Source of the DNA: Ficedula albicollis
Taxonomy: Eukaryota; Chordata; Aves; Passeriformes; Muscicapidae
Length of the DNA stretch: 64,000 nt
Reading direction: 5' to 3'
Assembly: GCF_000247815.1 (NCBI RefSeq)
Contig: NC_021683.1
Span: 9,124,286 to 9,188,285, forward strand
The position numbers and the translations under genes are program-made. Below are positions 1 to 12,278 of the stretch, piece by piece. Positions within the stretch are counted from its first letter, which is position 1. Each line of letters starts with the position of its first letter. The notes under the pieces were generated by a model. It saw only the letters and a list, made by a program, of their open reading frames with translations, made no database searches and was not told the DNA's origin.

Positions 1-347
1 TTAAATACTGTGTCCTGCCCTAGGTTTTTGCATATTTTTGTTGTTTGTTGGGAATTACCAGTTGAAATGGGCAAGATAGGTTTAATGTAATTGTGCTGAA
101 ACTGGGAATTCTTAAAGAACAAACAGAATTTTGTTAAACTAGTGTAAACAGTTTACAGTTGAAAGAAAATAAAGTAGTAGGACTGACTTTCATGTTCTTC
201 CCAAGGTTGTAGACAGTGAAATTATTCTCCTTTTCATATTTTTTTTCTAAGATGAAACTCCTGCTGTAAACAAATGCTCTAATTATATTTTTCTCAAATA
301 TAACTGGCTTCAGAAAACATAGTATCACAATAAGTACGTGGGGGCTT
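1..347 (+). repeat. Copy A of an exact direct duplication, probably false
   Basis: Bases 1-347 are identical to 689-1035 (constant offset of 688), with no difference that I can see. Copy A stops exactly where an Illumina adapter begins at 348. Since the window starts inside it, the duplication may reach further upstream. A recent biological duplication that ends exactly on a library adapter is very unlikely, so this is read as a read or contig end wrongly kept in the assembly. Confidence 0.93.
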
Positions 348-371
348 AGATCGGAAGAGCGTCGTGTAGGG
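348..371 (+). other. Illumina TruSeq adapter contamination
   Basis: The 24 bases starting agatcggaagagcgtcgtgt and ending aggg match the start of the Illumina TruSeq adapter (reverse complement of the universal primer). Chance occurrence of a 24-base match is negligible. From 372 on the sequence departs from the adapter. The match sits exactly at the end of duplicated copy A, which marks the junction as artificial. Confidence 0.95.
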
Positions 372-688
372 TACTGCCGTGCTCTTTATTTTAGCAACAT
401 TGTGAGTAAAGAGGCAGGGTGGTTTGCTCTGCCTAAAACAGTCTAGTCTAGCAATCTGTCTGTTTGTGGTCTTGTGCTAAATATAAATTACATTAATGGC
501 TAAGCAGAGCCATTTTGGGAAACTGCATGAAATTCCCATTTTAAAAACCTTCATTTTGCTGAAAAAAAAACCAAACCTGCTTTGGAACTTTTGTTTCTTC
601 CAGAAGCAATCCCTCTTTACACAAAGCACCAAAAACTCCCATCAACCCCACCCTTTAAAAAGTGCTGGAGTGAAAATTTACCTGAATT
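372..688. other. Intronic segment between adapter and copy B
   Basis: Sequence between the adapter and the second duplication copy. It runs without a break into copy B and is probably the true flank of copy B. I see no gene or repeat family in it. An open frame on + from 496 to 711 looks like chance. Confidence 0.5.
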
Positions 689-1035
689 TTAAATACTGTG
701 TCCTGCCCTAGGTTTTTGCATATTTTTGTTGTTTGTTGGGAATTACCAGTTGAAATGGGCAAGATAGGTTTAATGTAATTGTGCTGAAACTGGGAATTCT
801 TAAAGAACAAACAGAATTTTGTTAAACTAGTGTAAACAGTTTACAGTTGAAAGAAAATAAAGTAGTAGGACTGACTTTCATGTTCTTCCCAAGGTTGTAG
901 ACAGTGAAATTATTCTCCTTTTCATATTTTTTTTCTAAGATGAAACTCCTGCTGTAAACAAATGCTCTAATTATATTTTTCTCAAATATAACTGGCTTCA
1001 GAAAACATAGTATCACAATAAGTACGTGGGGGCTT
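689..1035 (+). repeat. Copy B of the direct duplication (likely the real locus)
   Basis: Identical to 1-347. After 1035 it continues smoothly into a T-rich intronic stretch, whereas copy A ends in adapter. Copy B is therefore the more credible genomic location. Confidence 0.9.
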
Positions 1036-4000
1036 TTTTGTTTTTAATTTTGGCTTGAGGTTTTTAAAAAAAATTTTTTCTCATCAGACTCTCAGATTTT
1101 AAAGGGTTTTTTCCCTTATTAATCTGGAATTAATTTAATTAGGGTTTATTGTGCATACTCTCCAAACTGATAATAATAGAAAAATAGTAGAAGCTTTAAC
1201 ACAGCTTTTTGGATTTGAAAGAAACCCAAACCATTAATTTTTCATATGCAGTGGGTAGTGTAGACTTGGTGTGTACTTGTATACAACCATAAATAATTTG
1301 TTTAGATGCAGGATGGATACAACATAAATTAGAAAGAGGTGTTAGAGTGGGAGTGTGTTGACTCAAAAGGTTCTCTGCATTGCCAGTCCAGTACAGGTAG
1401 GCCAGTTAAGTTATGATTGGTTTGCTTCACAAGAACTTAAATAGCTGGTGGTTGTGCCAAAGTGCTATGGAATGCATAGATCAGAAAAACAATTTGTGCT
1501 GTACAGAATCAATGCTGACTGTAGGAGGAGGAGATCAATCTTGCAAATCAGGGAATACTGTAATATAAGCGTCTTCTTTCAGTCAATGAAGGTTAGAAAG
1601 GGGCTGAGCAACAGAGGAATACTGTCTGGAGGCAATCAATATTAATTATAAATTTATAACCTTTAGACCAGCTTTCAAACAATACTTTCCAAAAGGGAGC
1701 AAGCACTTCAAGCTTTTTTTCTCTTGGAAAAGAAGTTGTAATATGAAAGTAAAAATTTCAGTCTCTACTCAAAGCTCTTCACAGCTACCTATTCCTGCTG
1801 TGCTTTTTCCTTCCTTGGTTTGCAGTGACCTTGGTCCAGCGACCAGTTTGAGGCAGCAGAATTGTTACCTTCATAATAGCTTTTAAACAAAGATGCAACC
1901 ATTGCAAAGGTTTCAGATGAGGGGGGTGCATGGGAGTCAGGAAGCAGATGTGCTGCTTGGCCTGGTCATGCTCTGGAGCTCTGTTCCAGCCCGTGGGAGA
2001 GCAGGCTCTGCAGGTAACACAGTTCATGTGTGTTTTCAGTCTGTTTCTAGGGAGTAGATAGGAGTTTGAAATGAAGTCTTGATGGAGGTAAGTGCTAGAT
2101 AACTCTTATCAATGGCCTTTGTCAGGAAAATCTTTTATTTTGACTTTCAGTGAGCTTTAGAGACAATCAGAATGGAAGTAGGAATAATAAAGAACATTGA
2201 GTATAAAATTCTTGGCATTAATAGTTCTACAGTTAATTCTGTCTAACATCCAGATCTCTTGCCAAGTTTGAGAGACTGTTTTCCATTATTTGCATAATTT
2301 AAGTGGTGCTTGACATTATAATTAAGGAAGATCAAGGCTACTTCTTACCAGGTTCAGTGGGAAGGAGAGCTGATAGCAAAATGGATGTTATGGGCAGCAA
2401 GCAAAGCAACTGCAGAGACTGGATCCAGGCCATGAAGTCTAATGCTGATAGCTGTGCCTGCTAGGAATGTGGTAAAGATCATATCCCCTCTGTCTGCCAG
2501 TGGCTCATGGCTGTAGTATGTAGTGGTGCTGCTGTGGCTAAAGTTCTGAGAAGTGAAGATTGAGACTCTCTGTGCAAGGTCCCCAGAGACCAGAAAGCAC
2601 ATGGGCTGCTTCATCAAGCTGTGACCAAAGAAGTTCTATTGTACATAAGTTGACATTCTCACTATGCTGTAGGGCCCCAGTTTTGCTGACTCCAATTCTG
2701 AGAAGGCTGAGTTTCTCCTGCCCGTCTATCCAGTCAGGGCTACTGGAGGCAGGGCCAGCATTTTGAATCATGTTCAGATCTCTATGGGAGAGGCTGTTAT
2801 TAACCAGCAACTCAAAGAGCTTTCAGTTCATTGCTTTTGTTGCTGTGGGTCTGCCTCAGATGCCAGGACTAATGTGAAGGTGTGCTTGATTGTTACTGGT
2901 CATTTTTCTGAATATTGCTCTCTTTATTTCAGGTTGGTTTTTTTTTGTTGTTGTTGTTGGTTTTTTTTGGGGTTTTTTTTGTTTTTTTTAATTTGCATGG
3001 TTTTTATCCTGTGGTTGTATACCTTTTAGAAAAGTGTCTGCAAACTATTCTCAGGTCTGGTTGGTTGGTTGGTTTTTTTTATCCCTTTTGTGGAGTTTGG
3101 CAGTCCTAAGAGAATTCAAATGTTCACTGTTTAGTTTTTCATAGCATAGCCTGATTTTTCACTTATTTAGTAAATTATAGATGGCAGATGCCAAGGCACA
3201 TAATGCATCTGCTCTGTCTGTTTCAACAGGACAGAGCTGCCAGAATCCAATTAAAGAATTGCAGTGGAGTTGTCCATGGAGAGACTTTATTTTGGCTATT
3301 CTTTTTGTGACAGCCCTTCAAATTAGCTCCCTCTCCCTTCCCTCCTCTTCACCAGTGTCCCAAGTTGTACATGTAGTGGATATGGTTGTTTCTGTCATTT
3401 CACTGTGGTATTCAGAAGTTCCAATTTTCCCTGCTGCTTTTTAAGTGATTCATAGAAAGGGAGGGCCATCTTCATGGCAGCCCTGTCCATCCTTACTAAA
3501 TTTGCTTCCAGCTTTCTCAGTTCTGCTTTCTCAGAGCTATCGTGTAAACCACACAGTGGGACTGCATTATCTTTTCCTGATGAGCTCATGTGGTCAGAGG
3601 AGTTGGTTTCTTTAGGTATGTTTGAGGCCTCAGAACATGCACAGGAAAGGGGTACTTAAAGATGCTTTCTTAAAGTCAGTTTGAGGAATTTTGTTGGCAC
3701 AGTTGGAAGCACAATAAGCTGCAGCATGGGGCAGGATTGAGTGGCTGGGAGAGGAAGATGTGTTCTGACTGTCTTGGTTGCTTATGTGCCACCTTCCTTA
3801 TTGACCATTTATTTTTCCTTTGTGCCCCAGTAACAGCTGTAAAGCCTCCAATGTAGTTTTTGTTCAGAAAACTCAATGATAAAAGTTACTGATTTGATGA
3901 TTCCAAGCTATATAGTTTATTGAGAAGAAAAATATGATACAGATATTACAGCATCGTGCTCTTGATAGGACTTTCAGTCCATTCCCCTAAACCCCTAGAG

Positions 4001-7000
4001 AGAGCATAGATGCAAGAGGTACTATAGGGCACACTTTTTGTGTTTGGTTGCTCTCAAGTCAAAATGCTTTTACAAAACTCTTCTCTTTTTTGTCAGTGTG
4101 TCATTGCCCCAATGGTATCAGCATTATGAGTTCAGCATGAGTAAGCCTAGAGTAGCATGTGATTGGAGGCTTTGAAATGGTTTTTTGCCAAATTACGTTT
4201 CTGCAATTCTTTCACTTGCTCATCACGCTCTCTCCAGGGTTAGAGGTTTTCAATGGCTTGTGGCCAGTTACAATTCCTTCTGTGCTGCAGAAGATTTGCA
4301 TGGCTTCATGTGCTGAAAGCTGAGTGTGAAGTATTTTTTGGTGTTGAAATTCCTGATGTGTCCATCCCCTTAACTCTTCTGTTCCTGGATATTTGGGAGA
4401 AAACTGGCAATGTTGGTTAAAATACATTCATTTTTAGGGTAATTGCAGCCCTGGTGGGATCTGTGTACTAATTACAAGTTTCTCACAAGCAAGTATTTGT
4501 TATCCTTTCACTAAATGACAAATGAAGAACATGCAAAGTAGTGTTCCTTCGAATGTAAAATCAACATTTGACTGAAAAAATGAAATAGACAGCTAAAAGA
4601 TGAATAACTGCTGTTTTCTCATGGCTCATTAAGCATGACTCATAGCAGTGTATTCCATTTCCCAATGGCAAAGATAGATGCATCTTTCTTAATTGAAGCA
4701 AGTCTCCTTAATCCTAGAGAAGCTGAGCCCATTATTCACTGAGAGTAATATTGGTGCTTTTGCATGGCTGCAAAAGGTATGCATTTCAGAAAATTACAGC
4801 AAAACCTTCAATTTAGAGGGTTGATTAGCTATGCTGGAGAGTGTAGGACCCCCAGTGTGGTGAGAAGTCTGGAAATTGCTGGTTTACATCTATAAAAAGG
4901 AAGTTTTGGCTTCCTGTAATAGGCTGAGAAGAACTAGCAGATACTACCCTACTGATAGTCACATTCTTCCTACAAGGCTCTCATGGCATTTCTTACAGAA
5001 GTTGTGCTTCTTGCTCCACAATGTGCTTTCTGTCTTCATACAAAGTGATTTTTCTAGTCTTTACCAAGCATCTTTTATTTTTTGTATTTTTCTTTCAGCA
5101 TGAGAAGCACAGTTGTAGTTTTTGTATAGTGTGCACGTTGTGCCCTGGCAGAATGGTTGTGACTGCTAGAACAAGCCTGCTTCACACGTTTGTCTTTTTG
5201 CACAGTAGTAGCACAAGGAAAGGAGGGTGCCTGAGTCAGAGCTGTCATTCCAACATGTTGCAGTTGCTTGTGTAAATCCCCACTTACTGAATTGCAAAAT
5301 TACACCTTTATCCGCATACCCTGTTGTAAGATATTGTAATGACTGCTTTTGGTGCATTTGAGGGTCATTTGTCATGCCTTTTGCATATCACTTGAAAGGG
5401 CAAATCTGGTAGTTGTTCACTAGTGGCTTCTGCAAACTCTACAAGTAGCAATGAGGTCACGAATCATGCAAATTCTTTCATATGCTTTGAAAGAAAAGGC
5501 CACTTTAAGCAAAGCATAAATGCAACCATATGCTCATATCTTGGAGCCTTCACTGAAATTTGACAATAAAATTGCTGTGCATATGATTTGTTTTCTGAAG
5601 ATGAAACTGCTGTTTTTAGAGCAGTAGTATAGCAGCAATCAACTTGCTGGTCTTTTCTAGTTAAGTGTAAAAATGTTTATTGAGTGCAAAATTGGTAGAA
5701 GTAAGATTTTGGTAATTCTTAAAGACAATGCATGTCTGTTTCCTTTTAGAAGAAAGAGGCAGCAGTAAAACCAGAAGAAATCTTGTTACAGTCTGTTCAA
5801 TAGAAGGGTATGCAAACTAGAACTGTTGCTGTTTTGCTAATCTTGGTGCAACTCTTAAATTAGCCTGGAAGTCTATTCAGACTTGATGAACAACCATTTC
5901 ATACTAAGAAAATCTTTACAGCACAGTTTACTTTTCTGTTGAAGGAAAAAGGAAGTGTGGGCTTTCCCTCTGTGATTTTGATAGTCAAAGCTGAATGATT
6001 TGGCTTTTGAAAATAATGTAAAAAGCTTGATTAAATGGCATCTTCTAATATTTTGTATCTCTACAAAGAGGACAGTGTGCAGAAGTTGTTTCAAGGGCCT
6101 GAAGGAATACACCCTTAAACACTTACAATCATCAGTGCTGTATGGTGATTAGAACCGTTTGCTTTAATGTGATTCCTCAAAAAGATTACTGAGAAATCTG
6201 TGGGTTTGTGCACCAGCAGTGATGTTGGTTGTCACCTTCTGATTTCTTCTGCAAGCAGGAGAAGCAGATTGTTCCTTCAGAGTGCAACTAGTGCAGATAA
6301 AGCAAAAAGATTGGCTCACTCCTAATTATCTAAAGTGCAACCAACACTGAATATGTAAATGTAGTCAGTAGCAATTGTGATATTTAAGTTAGTGGAAGTG
6401 TTTCCAAAGCAGTAGTGACAATATGACCACTAAGGAGAGTGCAGGAGGGAATTGTCTGCTCTGGAAACATGCTGATTACTGTAGGGATTTATTGAATGAA
6501 CTCTGTGTGCATTAGAAAGGAACCATTGTACATGAAAGGAAAATGTAACTTTAAATTGGCTTTTAAATAGGAGAAGGAAGCAGCAGTTCTCTGTTTGGGT
6601 GCAGCTAGCCTAGTGCACTGGGAGCATACAATTAGGCAGACAAGAAGAATGGTAGATAAAGGAGGAAGAAGTGAACAGAGAAAAGTCCTAAGTTGGAAAA
6701 AGTGGTGTCAGCAGTGCATGCCAGAGGGTCTGGGAGGGAGCAGGCTCTGCTCGCTCACCCTTTGGAATGGGAGTGCAGCAGCAGCACGCTGTGAGCTGGG
6801 ACAGCTGCTGTGCTGGGGGGAGGCTTCCTCTCTGTCAGTAAAGGTGACTCAGAAGAGCCCAGGGAACACCAAAGAGCACCACTTGTGCCCCTGTTAGTCA
6901 CAGTTCTGCTGAAGCACTTGCGTTGTTCAGTGTGATAGTGCAAACGCAGTAATTGCTTGAAGGGTATTCCAGTGGCTCAATGCCTGTGTTAAGGCTGTTC

Positions 7001-8219
7001 CCCAGTCTTTCAAGAACATAGGAAAAGTCTTTCAGAACAGGGAGAGTTTGCATTTTTTAAAAGCCCTGAATATGGCAGGTTATTGCAGCTGATGAAGCTG
7101 ATGGAGCCTGTGTAGTGATACCCTCCAGCAGCTGAGAATGTAGCCTGAGACTGTTTGGGTCATGTGGCAGCTACAGGCCATGGCGCCAGCTATTCACTCT
7201 GTAAACCTTAAATAAAAGTGCTGGTACTAAAATGTCTTAAAAACCAGCTAGCATGTATTAGAGGTGTTCTCAGAGTCAAAGTATGGCTTTAAAATTTTGA
7301 GGAAATCAATGTTTTTAATGTATTTACATGCAGTAAGTATTTACATGTAGCATTTGTACATGTGTAAGGTAGAGAAAATAGATAGCCTTGTCTTTTACTG
7401 TGACTGACCATGTTTAATTCCCTCTTTACAATGTCATTAACTCAAACTGTTTAATAGAATCATTTATTTAAAGGTGAACTTACATTTTGTTTTAATACAG
7501 GCGTGCAATAAAATGTCACAGAGTTTTCTCAGTTTAACTTTGCAGGTGGATTGAAGAAGGAAGTAGTAAAACCTCAGCTTTTATGAGGTGTTAAAATGTA
7601 TGTTCATCTATAGATTAAATTGTGGTTGTGTGTTACTATAAGTTTCTTGATTATAGAAGAAGCTTAAATAAATGTTTCCTAAAATTATCATAATTTCATA
7701 AAATTATCTAGAAATGATGTGATGTACTCTATATCATATTGTAACTTTTCTTACAAAAACCAACAGAAAAGGTTAACAGAAGGGAGTTTCACAGGAAAGA
7801 AAACTATTTTTGGAAGAAGAGACACAAAATTGTTGCCTAACTATAGTGGGAGTCTTTTGCTGATTGCAAAAGTGATATTTGAAGCCTGGCAGTGTGAGAG
7901 TGCACATGTGTGGGCACGGGCACACAGTCCCTGCTGGGAGCTCCAGGCTGGCTGGGGAGGCACAGCAGGCTCTGAGCCCCAGGGACAGGGCAGTGCTGGG
8001 CTGCCAGAGCCACTGCCCTGCTCTGAGAGCAGCTTTGGGGGGTCAGCTGAATCCGGGGGGAAAAGAATGGTTTTGGTGTTAAAAATTACTGCTTTGCTTG
8101 CTGCTTGAATTGTGAAGTTTCTGTCTTAAATTGGTGATGGTCTTAGTAGTGTTAATATAGTGAGTAAGAGAACTGGTGATTTCATGGTTGCTTATCCCCA
8201 GTTGTGTTTGTTAATGCAG

Positions 8220-8288
8220 GCAAGAAGACAGCAAGACCCTAGTCCTGGATCTAACCTGGGCAGCGGTGATGATCTCAAACTACGTTAG
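8220..8288 (+). CDS. CBFB: CBFB terminal coding exon
   Basis: CBFB is the beta subunit of core-binding factor. It does not bind DNA itself but stabilises RUNX1/2/3 on DNA, in haematopoiesis and bone formation. The exon follows a 3' splice site (ttaatgcag, 8211-8219) and reads ARRQQDPSPGSNLGSGDDLKLR then TAG (8286-8288). This is the C-terminus of the 182-residue vertebrate isoform as I remember it, apparently with one Gly-to-Ser change. Only the last 22 residues lie in this window; the RUNX-binding core is upstream. A second frame of the same exon gives GKKTARP then TAG at 8240-8242. That matches the end of the longer mammalian isoform (GKKTTRP), which uses a different donor in the preceding exon. 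Identification is firm, and 3' UTR and PHAF1 downstream fit the human gene order. Confidence 0.95.
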   Translation, partial: ARRQQDPSPGSNLGSGDDLKLR

Positions 8289-8596
8289 TCAGCGGCGGCA
8301 GGCGTCCCACGGCTCTGCACACATGCATTGCTTCTACTTGGCAAAGGATTGAATAAAAGACCAGAAACTGTGATAACTGGGTATATTATGGTCTGTTTCC
8401 TGACCTGCGGCAGTCCAAGTCACCACGAACTGCCATGGTTTGCACTATGTTTATGTTACAATACCTGCATTTCCCATTTTAAGCATGTAGCCAGTGGCAA
8501 TTCGAAATTTTGTTTTTCTATGCAAACTTATTTTTGTTGGCACTATTTTAGTGAAATGGAAACTTATGCAGCTATAAAACCATTTTTCTCAACTGT

Positions 8597-8602
8597 AATA
8601 AA
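8597..8602 (+). terminator. Candidate proximal poly(A) signal, CBFB
   Basis: AATAAA about 310 bases after the CBFB stop, followed by a T/G-rich stretch (8645-8690) that could act as a downstream element. It could give a short 3' UTR form. Use is unproven. Confidence 0.35.
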
Positions 8603-10483
8603 AATTGTCACTTAAAAATAGGTCAAGATATTACAGATTTAGAACAACTTTTGTTTTTGTTTTTGGGTTTTTTTGTTTTTTTGTTTTTGTAAACTGCTGG
8701 AAGCCAATGCATTCCAAGCTTAATTTTTTAATATGGGCTTTTGGAATTTTGATTGTCTTTATTGTGTTCCTGCTTTTAGATAATGCATTCTTATCTTTCT
8801 TTCAGTTTTCTTTTTTTCTGAATTTGCAAGACCTTCTTAAAACTGCTGACATTATTTTGCATTATTTCCAAGCTAAACCCAGTGAATCAGAGCTGTTGGA
8901 ATCAGTTTTCAAACTTTGTGGGTTTGTAAACGTTACAGTTGCAGTATTCATTTAACTGCTATCAATTCATTGGTTCCACTTTTAAAATTATGAAAATCTT
9001 AAAATGTATATTTTCATGCATTAATGCATTTGCCCCATTATCTGTCTAGATTTTATTCTGTTCAAGTGAGTTTGGGTGGCTGTTATACCCTGTATATAGT
9101 GCTTTACTGAAACTCAGAGGAAGTCGCAGGCTGGCTTCTGTTTTATTCAGGGATTTTTTTAACTAGTTCTTCAAAGGGATACTGCAACTCCACAATCAGA
9201 TTCAACAGCATTTAAACTGGGAACAAAAGTGATCAGCTGCCAAGGTGATATATATTAAATGATGTTTAAGATAACTGCTTTAAGTATATTTTATATCTTA
9301 GGCTTTTTGTAAAGTTGTGCTGAATGGTGAAAAGCTGAGATGAGCTTGTGTGCAGGAATCTGGTACTGCACATAGGCCCCTTCTATTAAATCTTATGCAA
9401 ATTAAGACTGTTGCAGTATATATTGCATTTTCTAACAGGGTAAGATTTGGGATGAATTAATGTATGAACTAATCTTGTTTTATTTGGGGTGGTGGTAAAT
9501 GGACTTGCTCCAAAGGTTTCATTGCATCCAATATTTGAAGAAAATCGATTAGAAATGTGATGTCATTTGGCTTTGTTAAAATGTGGTGCTTCCTGTACAG
9601 CCTGATTGATTAAAATGTCACTTAAATACCTTTTTAAAATAAGGGATCTGAACCTAGTATTTTAAGAATTATTTTAAAGGTAGAAACTCTATATGGTTAG
9701 AATAGTTAAATCTTCATAAATTCTATAATTAAGACAATTATACATTCCTCATTAATGGCAAAACAATTGATGCAAAAGAGGTCTTGCAAAAGTGTAAGCA
9801 GATGTCAATGTGAAGGAGAATCTTTGTATGTTAATAATATGAATATTTAACATTCACTTAAAATGTCATTAACTGTAAACTGTGAGAATGTCATCAAATA
9901 GAAATATTTTGATACTTCAATTTAAATGTGATTCACCTGAAAGATAATCTTTTTCACTCTGTGGCCACATATTCTTCTTGCTCTTCTTCCCCCAAAGAAA
10001 TAATTTTTCTAAAGTGTTTCTGCAAAGAGTTATTTAAGGGACACACGCATGCATCTGCACGCATCCCTAGCCTTGGATCTTCTCTGCCATCTGTGTATTT
10101 TTGATGGAATAGTCTGAAGATTTATTTTAAAAGGTTTTCCTAACGTTTCAGACAGTGGTTTTAAACCATAAGTACACAGGAAATGACGCTATCAGATATT
10201 AACATTGCTATCTCTGTGTAAATACTGAACTTTCCCTATCATCATTTAGCATTCTGCTGCTTTCCATATCTTAATGCTGGCATTAAGATCACAGCCCTTA
10301 CCCTCTGCTGGTTAGTGCAGACTTTTTAAAGTGCATTTTAAGTTATTGATGCAATTTGATATTTTTCATAATTTCTATTTAAACTGAAGTTGCATCATCT
10401 TTCTTGAATTCATCTCCTGTAAGAGTTGCCTTAAGCTACAGGATTGCTTTTGCTACTTTTTGTGTTGTATGTTTAACTTTCAT

Positions 10484-10489
10484 AATAAA
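10484..10489 (+). terminator. Distal poly(A) signal, CBFB
   Basis: AATAAA within cataataaacttc, followed within 20-40 bases by a GT-rich segment (gtgctgtaagtttatttg). This is the best candidate for the main CBFB cleavage site near 10505. Confidence 0.65.
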
Positions 10490-10505
10490 CTTCTGTGTAG
10501 TGAAA

Positions 10506-11825
10506 TCAAGGTGCTGTAAGTTTATTTGACTCCCTGGTGGTCCCTGCTGATGTATTTTGTTTAGCTGCAAAGCTGCCTTGATGTCCACGACTAAAGCAGT
10601 GGTGACATCCAGTGGTCACTTCTCTAACTGACCCCTCTGCTGTGTTCAGCTGCTGTCTGGGAGCAGCCTTTAATAAAGGGTCTGCACTGGGGAAAATGTG
10701 GATTTTGCTGCCCTAAAATTCTTGTTTCTTACAACTGATACGCCCTGCTTACTCTGAAAGCATGGGGCTGCTCCAGGGGCCCCAAGCAAGGGCTGTGTGC
10801 ACTTACAGAGTGCTGTTTGTGGGCACATTGTGGGAGCAGCCACCAAACCTTGTTAATTGTGCTGTTTGGGCAAGGGGGGAGCCAGGGGAATTACGTGTTT
10901 AAGTTCAGGAAGTGGGGAAATGTGATGAAGTTCTGTGGGGAAAATATGAATGTTGTCTGCTACACCTGAAAACCTTCTGAAGCTGCTAAAATTTTAGGTG
11001 GTATAACTTCAAATAGCGAACACTGACTGAATGACAGTGGTGAAGTACTGAAATCATGTAGAGGACTGCTTGTTTCATAACAATGCTTTAGGAAAATTTA
11101 TCTGCAAGAGGATAATGAATAACCTTATTTTATAGTTTTACAATATGGCTGGGAACAGACCAGAGAGCACCAAAGAAAAACAGCACTGCTGTGACCTGTG
11201 GCTTTCCTGGAGATGTTTTTCAGTGTCAAAAGGAGGTAGTTTTTAAAAGAGACAAATGACAAGCCATGTTGTTCTGCTTCCCTTGCTGAGAGCAATTGGT
11301 GCCTGTCAGCTGCTGCAGGCTCTGCTGTCCAGGCAGTGCTTTAAAGGCATCTGTAAACAGCTGTTCATAGAGCTGTTGGGTAATTTGTCCATTTACCTGC
11401 AAGCTGATGGAAGGATTCACTTTTCTGCTCAAGGTACATCACGAGTGGATGAGTACAGTACTTGTACAGCCTTTTCTTGGCTGCAGGCGAAGGACAGAGG
11501 CACTTTGTCCTCTGGCTCTTCCGAGATGGAATTTGTCTCTCGAGTGTGACAAGCAAAAGGAATCTGAAAATCTCCCTGCATGAGGCATATACACCACAAA
11601 AGAATTTTAAAAGCATTGCAATTCAGTGCCTTAACTAGCACTCCCTCAATGTGGGAGTGAAAGACCACTGGAAATGCTGGAGCTTATTTGATTTAAGAAG
11701 GATGTCAGGACCTGGAGCCCAGCAGGTGAGGTATGGTCACTTCCAGCTGGGTTTTTTAACCTCCTCCTCTTACATGACCTCTTCTGAACTCAAGAGAACA
11801 GAGAGAAATAACTGTTTCTCAGAAT
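10506..11825. other. Intergenic, no gene seen
   Basis: Region between the CBFB 3' end and a CR1 element. Open frames at 11226-11668 on both strands overlap each other and have no recognisable family. I see no RNA gene or simple repeat. Confidence 0.5.
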
Positions 11826-12278
11826 TCTGAAATAGTTTGGCTTGAAAGGGTGCTTAAATCTCATCTAATTCCAATCTCCCACAAGACCAGGTTGTTCAGA
11901 GCCCCATCCAACTTGGCCTTGAATGCTTCCAGGGATGGGGCATCCACAGCTGCTCTGGGCAAACTGTGCCAGGGCCTTACCACCCTTACAGGGAAGAATT
12001 TCTTCCTGATACCTTATTTAAACCTCGCCCCTGTCAGTTTGGAGTTTCCCCTTGTCCTGTCAGTCCATTCCCTTGTCAAAACTCTCCAGCCATTTAACTT
12101 ACTGAGAAGGCTCTATGAACTCCCTGGAGCCTTCTCCAGGCTGAACTGTCTAAACAGAGGTGCTCCAGCCCTCAGGGCTTCTTTGTGGTCTCCTCTGGCC
12201 TTGCTCCAGAAGGTCCATGTCCTTTCCTTAAGGACTTCAGGGCTGGATGCAGCATTGCACGTGGAGTTCTCAATGTTT
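11826..12278 (-). mobile_element. CR1 LINE, 3' end fragment
   Basis: Read on the + strand, the sequence follows the reverse complement of the avian CR1 3' end. It includes ggttgttcagagccccatcc, ccttgaatgcttccagggat, ggggcatccacagctgctct, agaatttcttcctgatacc, ccttgtcctgtca, ggtgctccagccctc, gaaggtccatgtcc and gggctggatgcagcattgca. The element therefore lies on the minus strand with its 3' end near 11826. It covers only the 3'-terminal few hundred bases, which is usual for 5'-truncated CR1 copies, and is diverged from the consensus (old). The + strand frame at 11850-12299 is antisense CR1, not a gene. Confidence 0.92.

Larger units (their letters stand above)
1..8219 (+). other. CBFB: CBFB last intron (3' part)
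   Basis: AT-rich sequence without recognisable coding exons, ending in a splice acceptor (ag at 8218-8219) directly before the CBFB terminal exon. I looked for the penultimate CBFB exon, which should encode the conserved charged helix leading into the terminal exon, and did not find it. The whole stretch is therefore read as the 3' part of the last intron, which is long in mammals too. The small open frames here have no recognisable protein similarity. T-rich and GT-rich stretches occur around 2938-3075, and a more GC-rich patch around 7880-8060 has no assigned identity. The first 1035 bases contain an assembly artefact, listed separately. Intron identity is inferred from the downstream exon. 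Confidence 0.7.
8289..10505 (+). other. CBFB: CBFB 3' UTR
   Basis: AT-rich sequence from the CBFB stop codon to a canonical poly(A) signal at 10484-10489, about 2.2 kb, a length plausible for vertebrate CBFB. Two Pumilio-type motifs are visible: TGTATATA at 9091-9098 and TGTAAATA at 10217-10224. The poly-T and AT-rich open frames here (for example 8328-8615 and 8605-8955) are not coding. The 3' end is inferred from the signal, not from transcript data. Confidence 0.75.

Noticed and set aside
8605..8955. 116-residue hydrophobic open frame
   Set aside because: Lies in the CBFB 3' UTR, is T-rich, and has no family resemblance; F/L/V richness follows from T-rich DNA.
11515..11524. gctcttccga, a possible second adapter remnant
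   Set aside because: Only 10 bases match the adapter, and the flanking sequence is continuous with no duplication or break.
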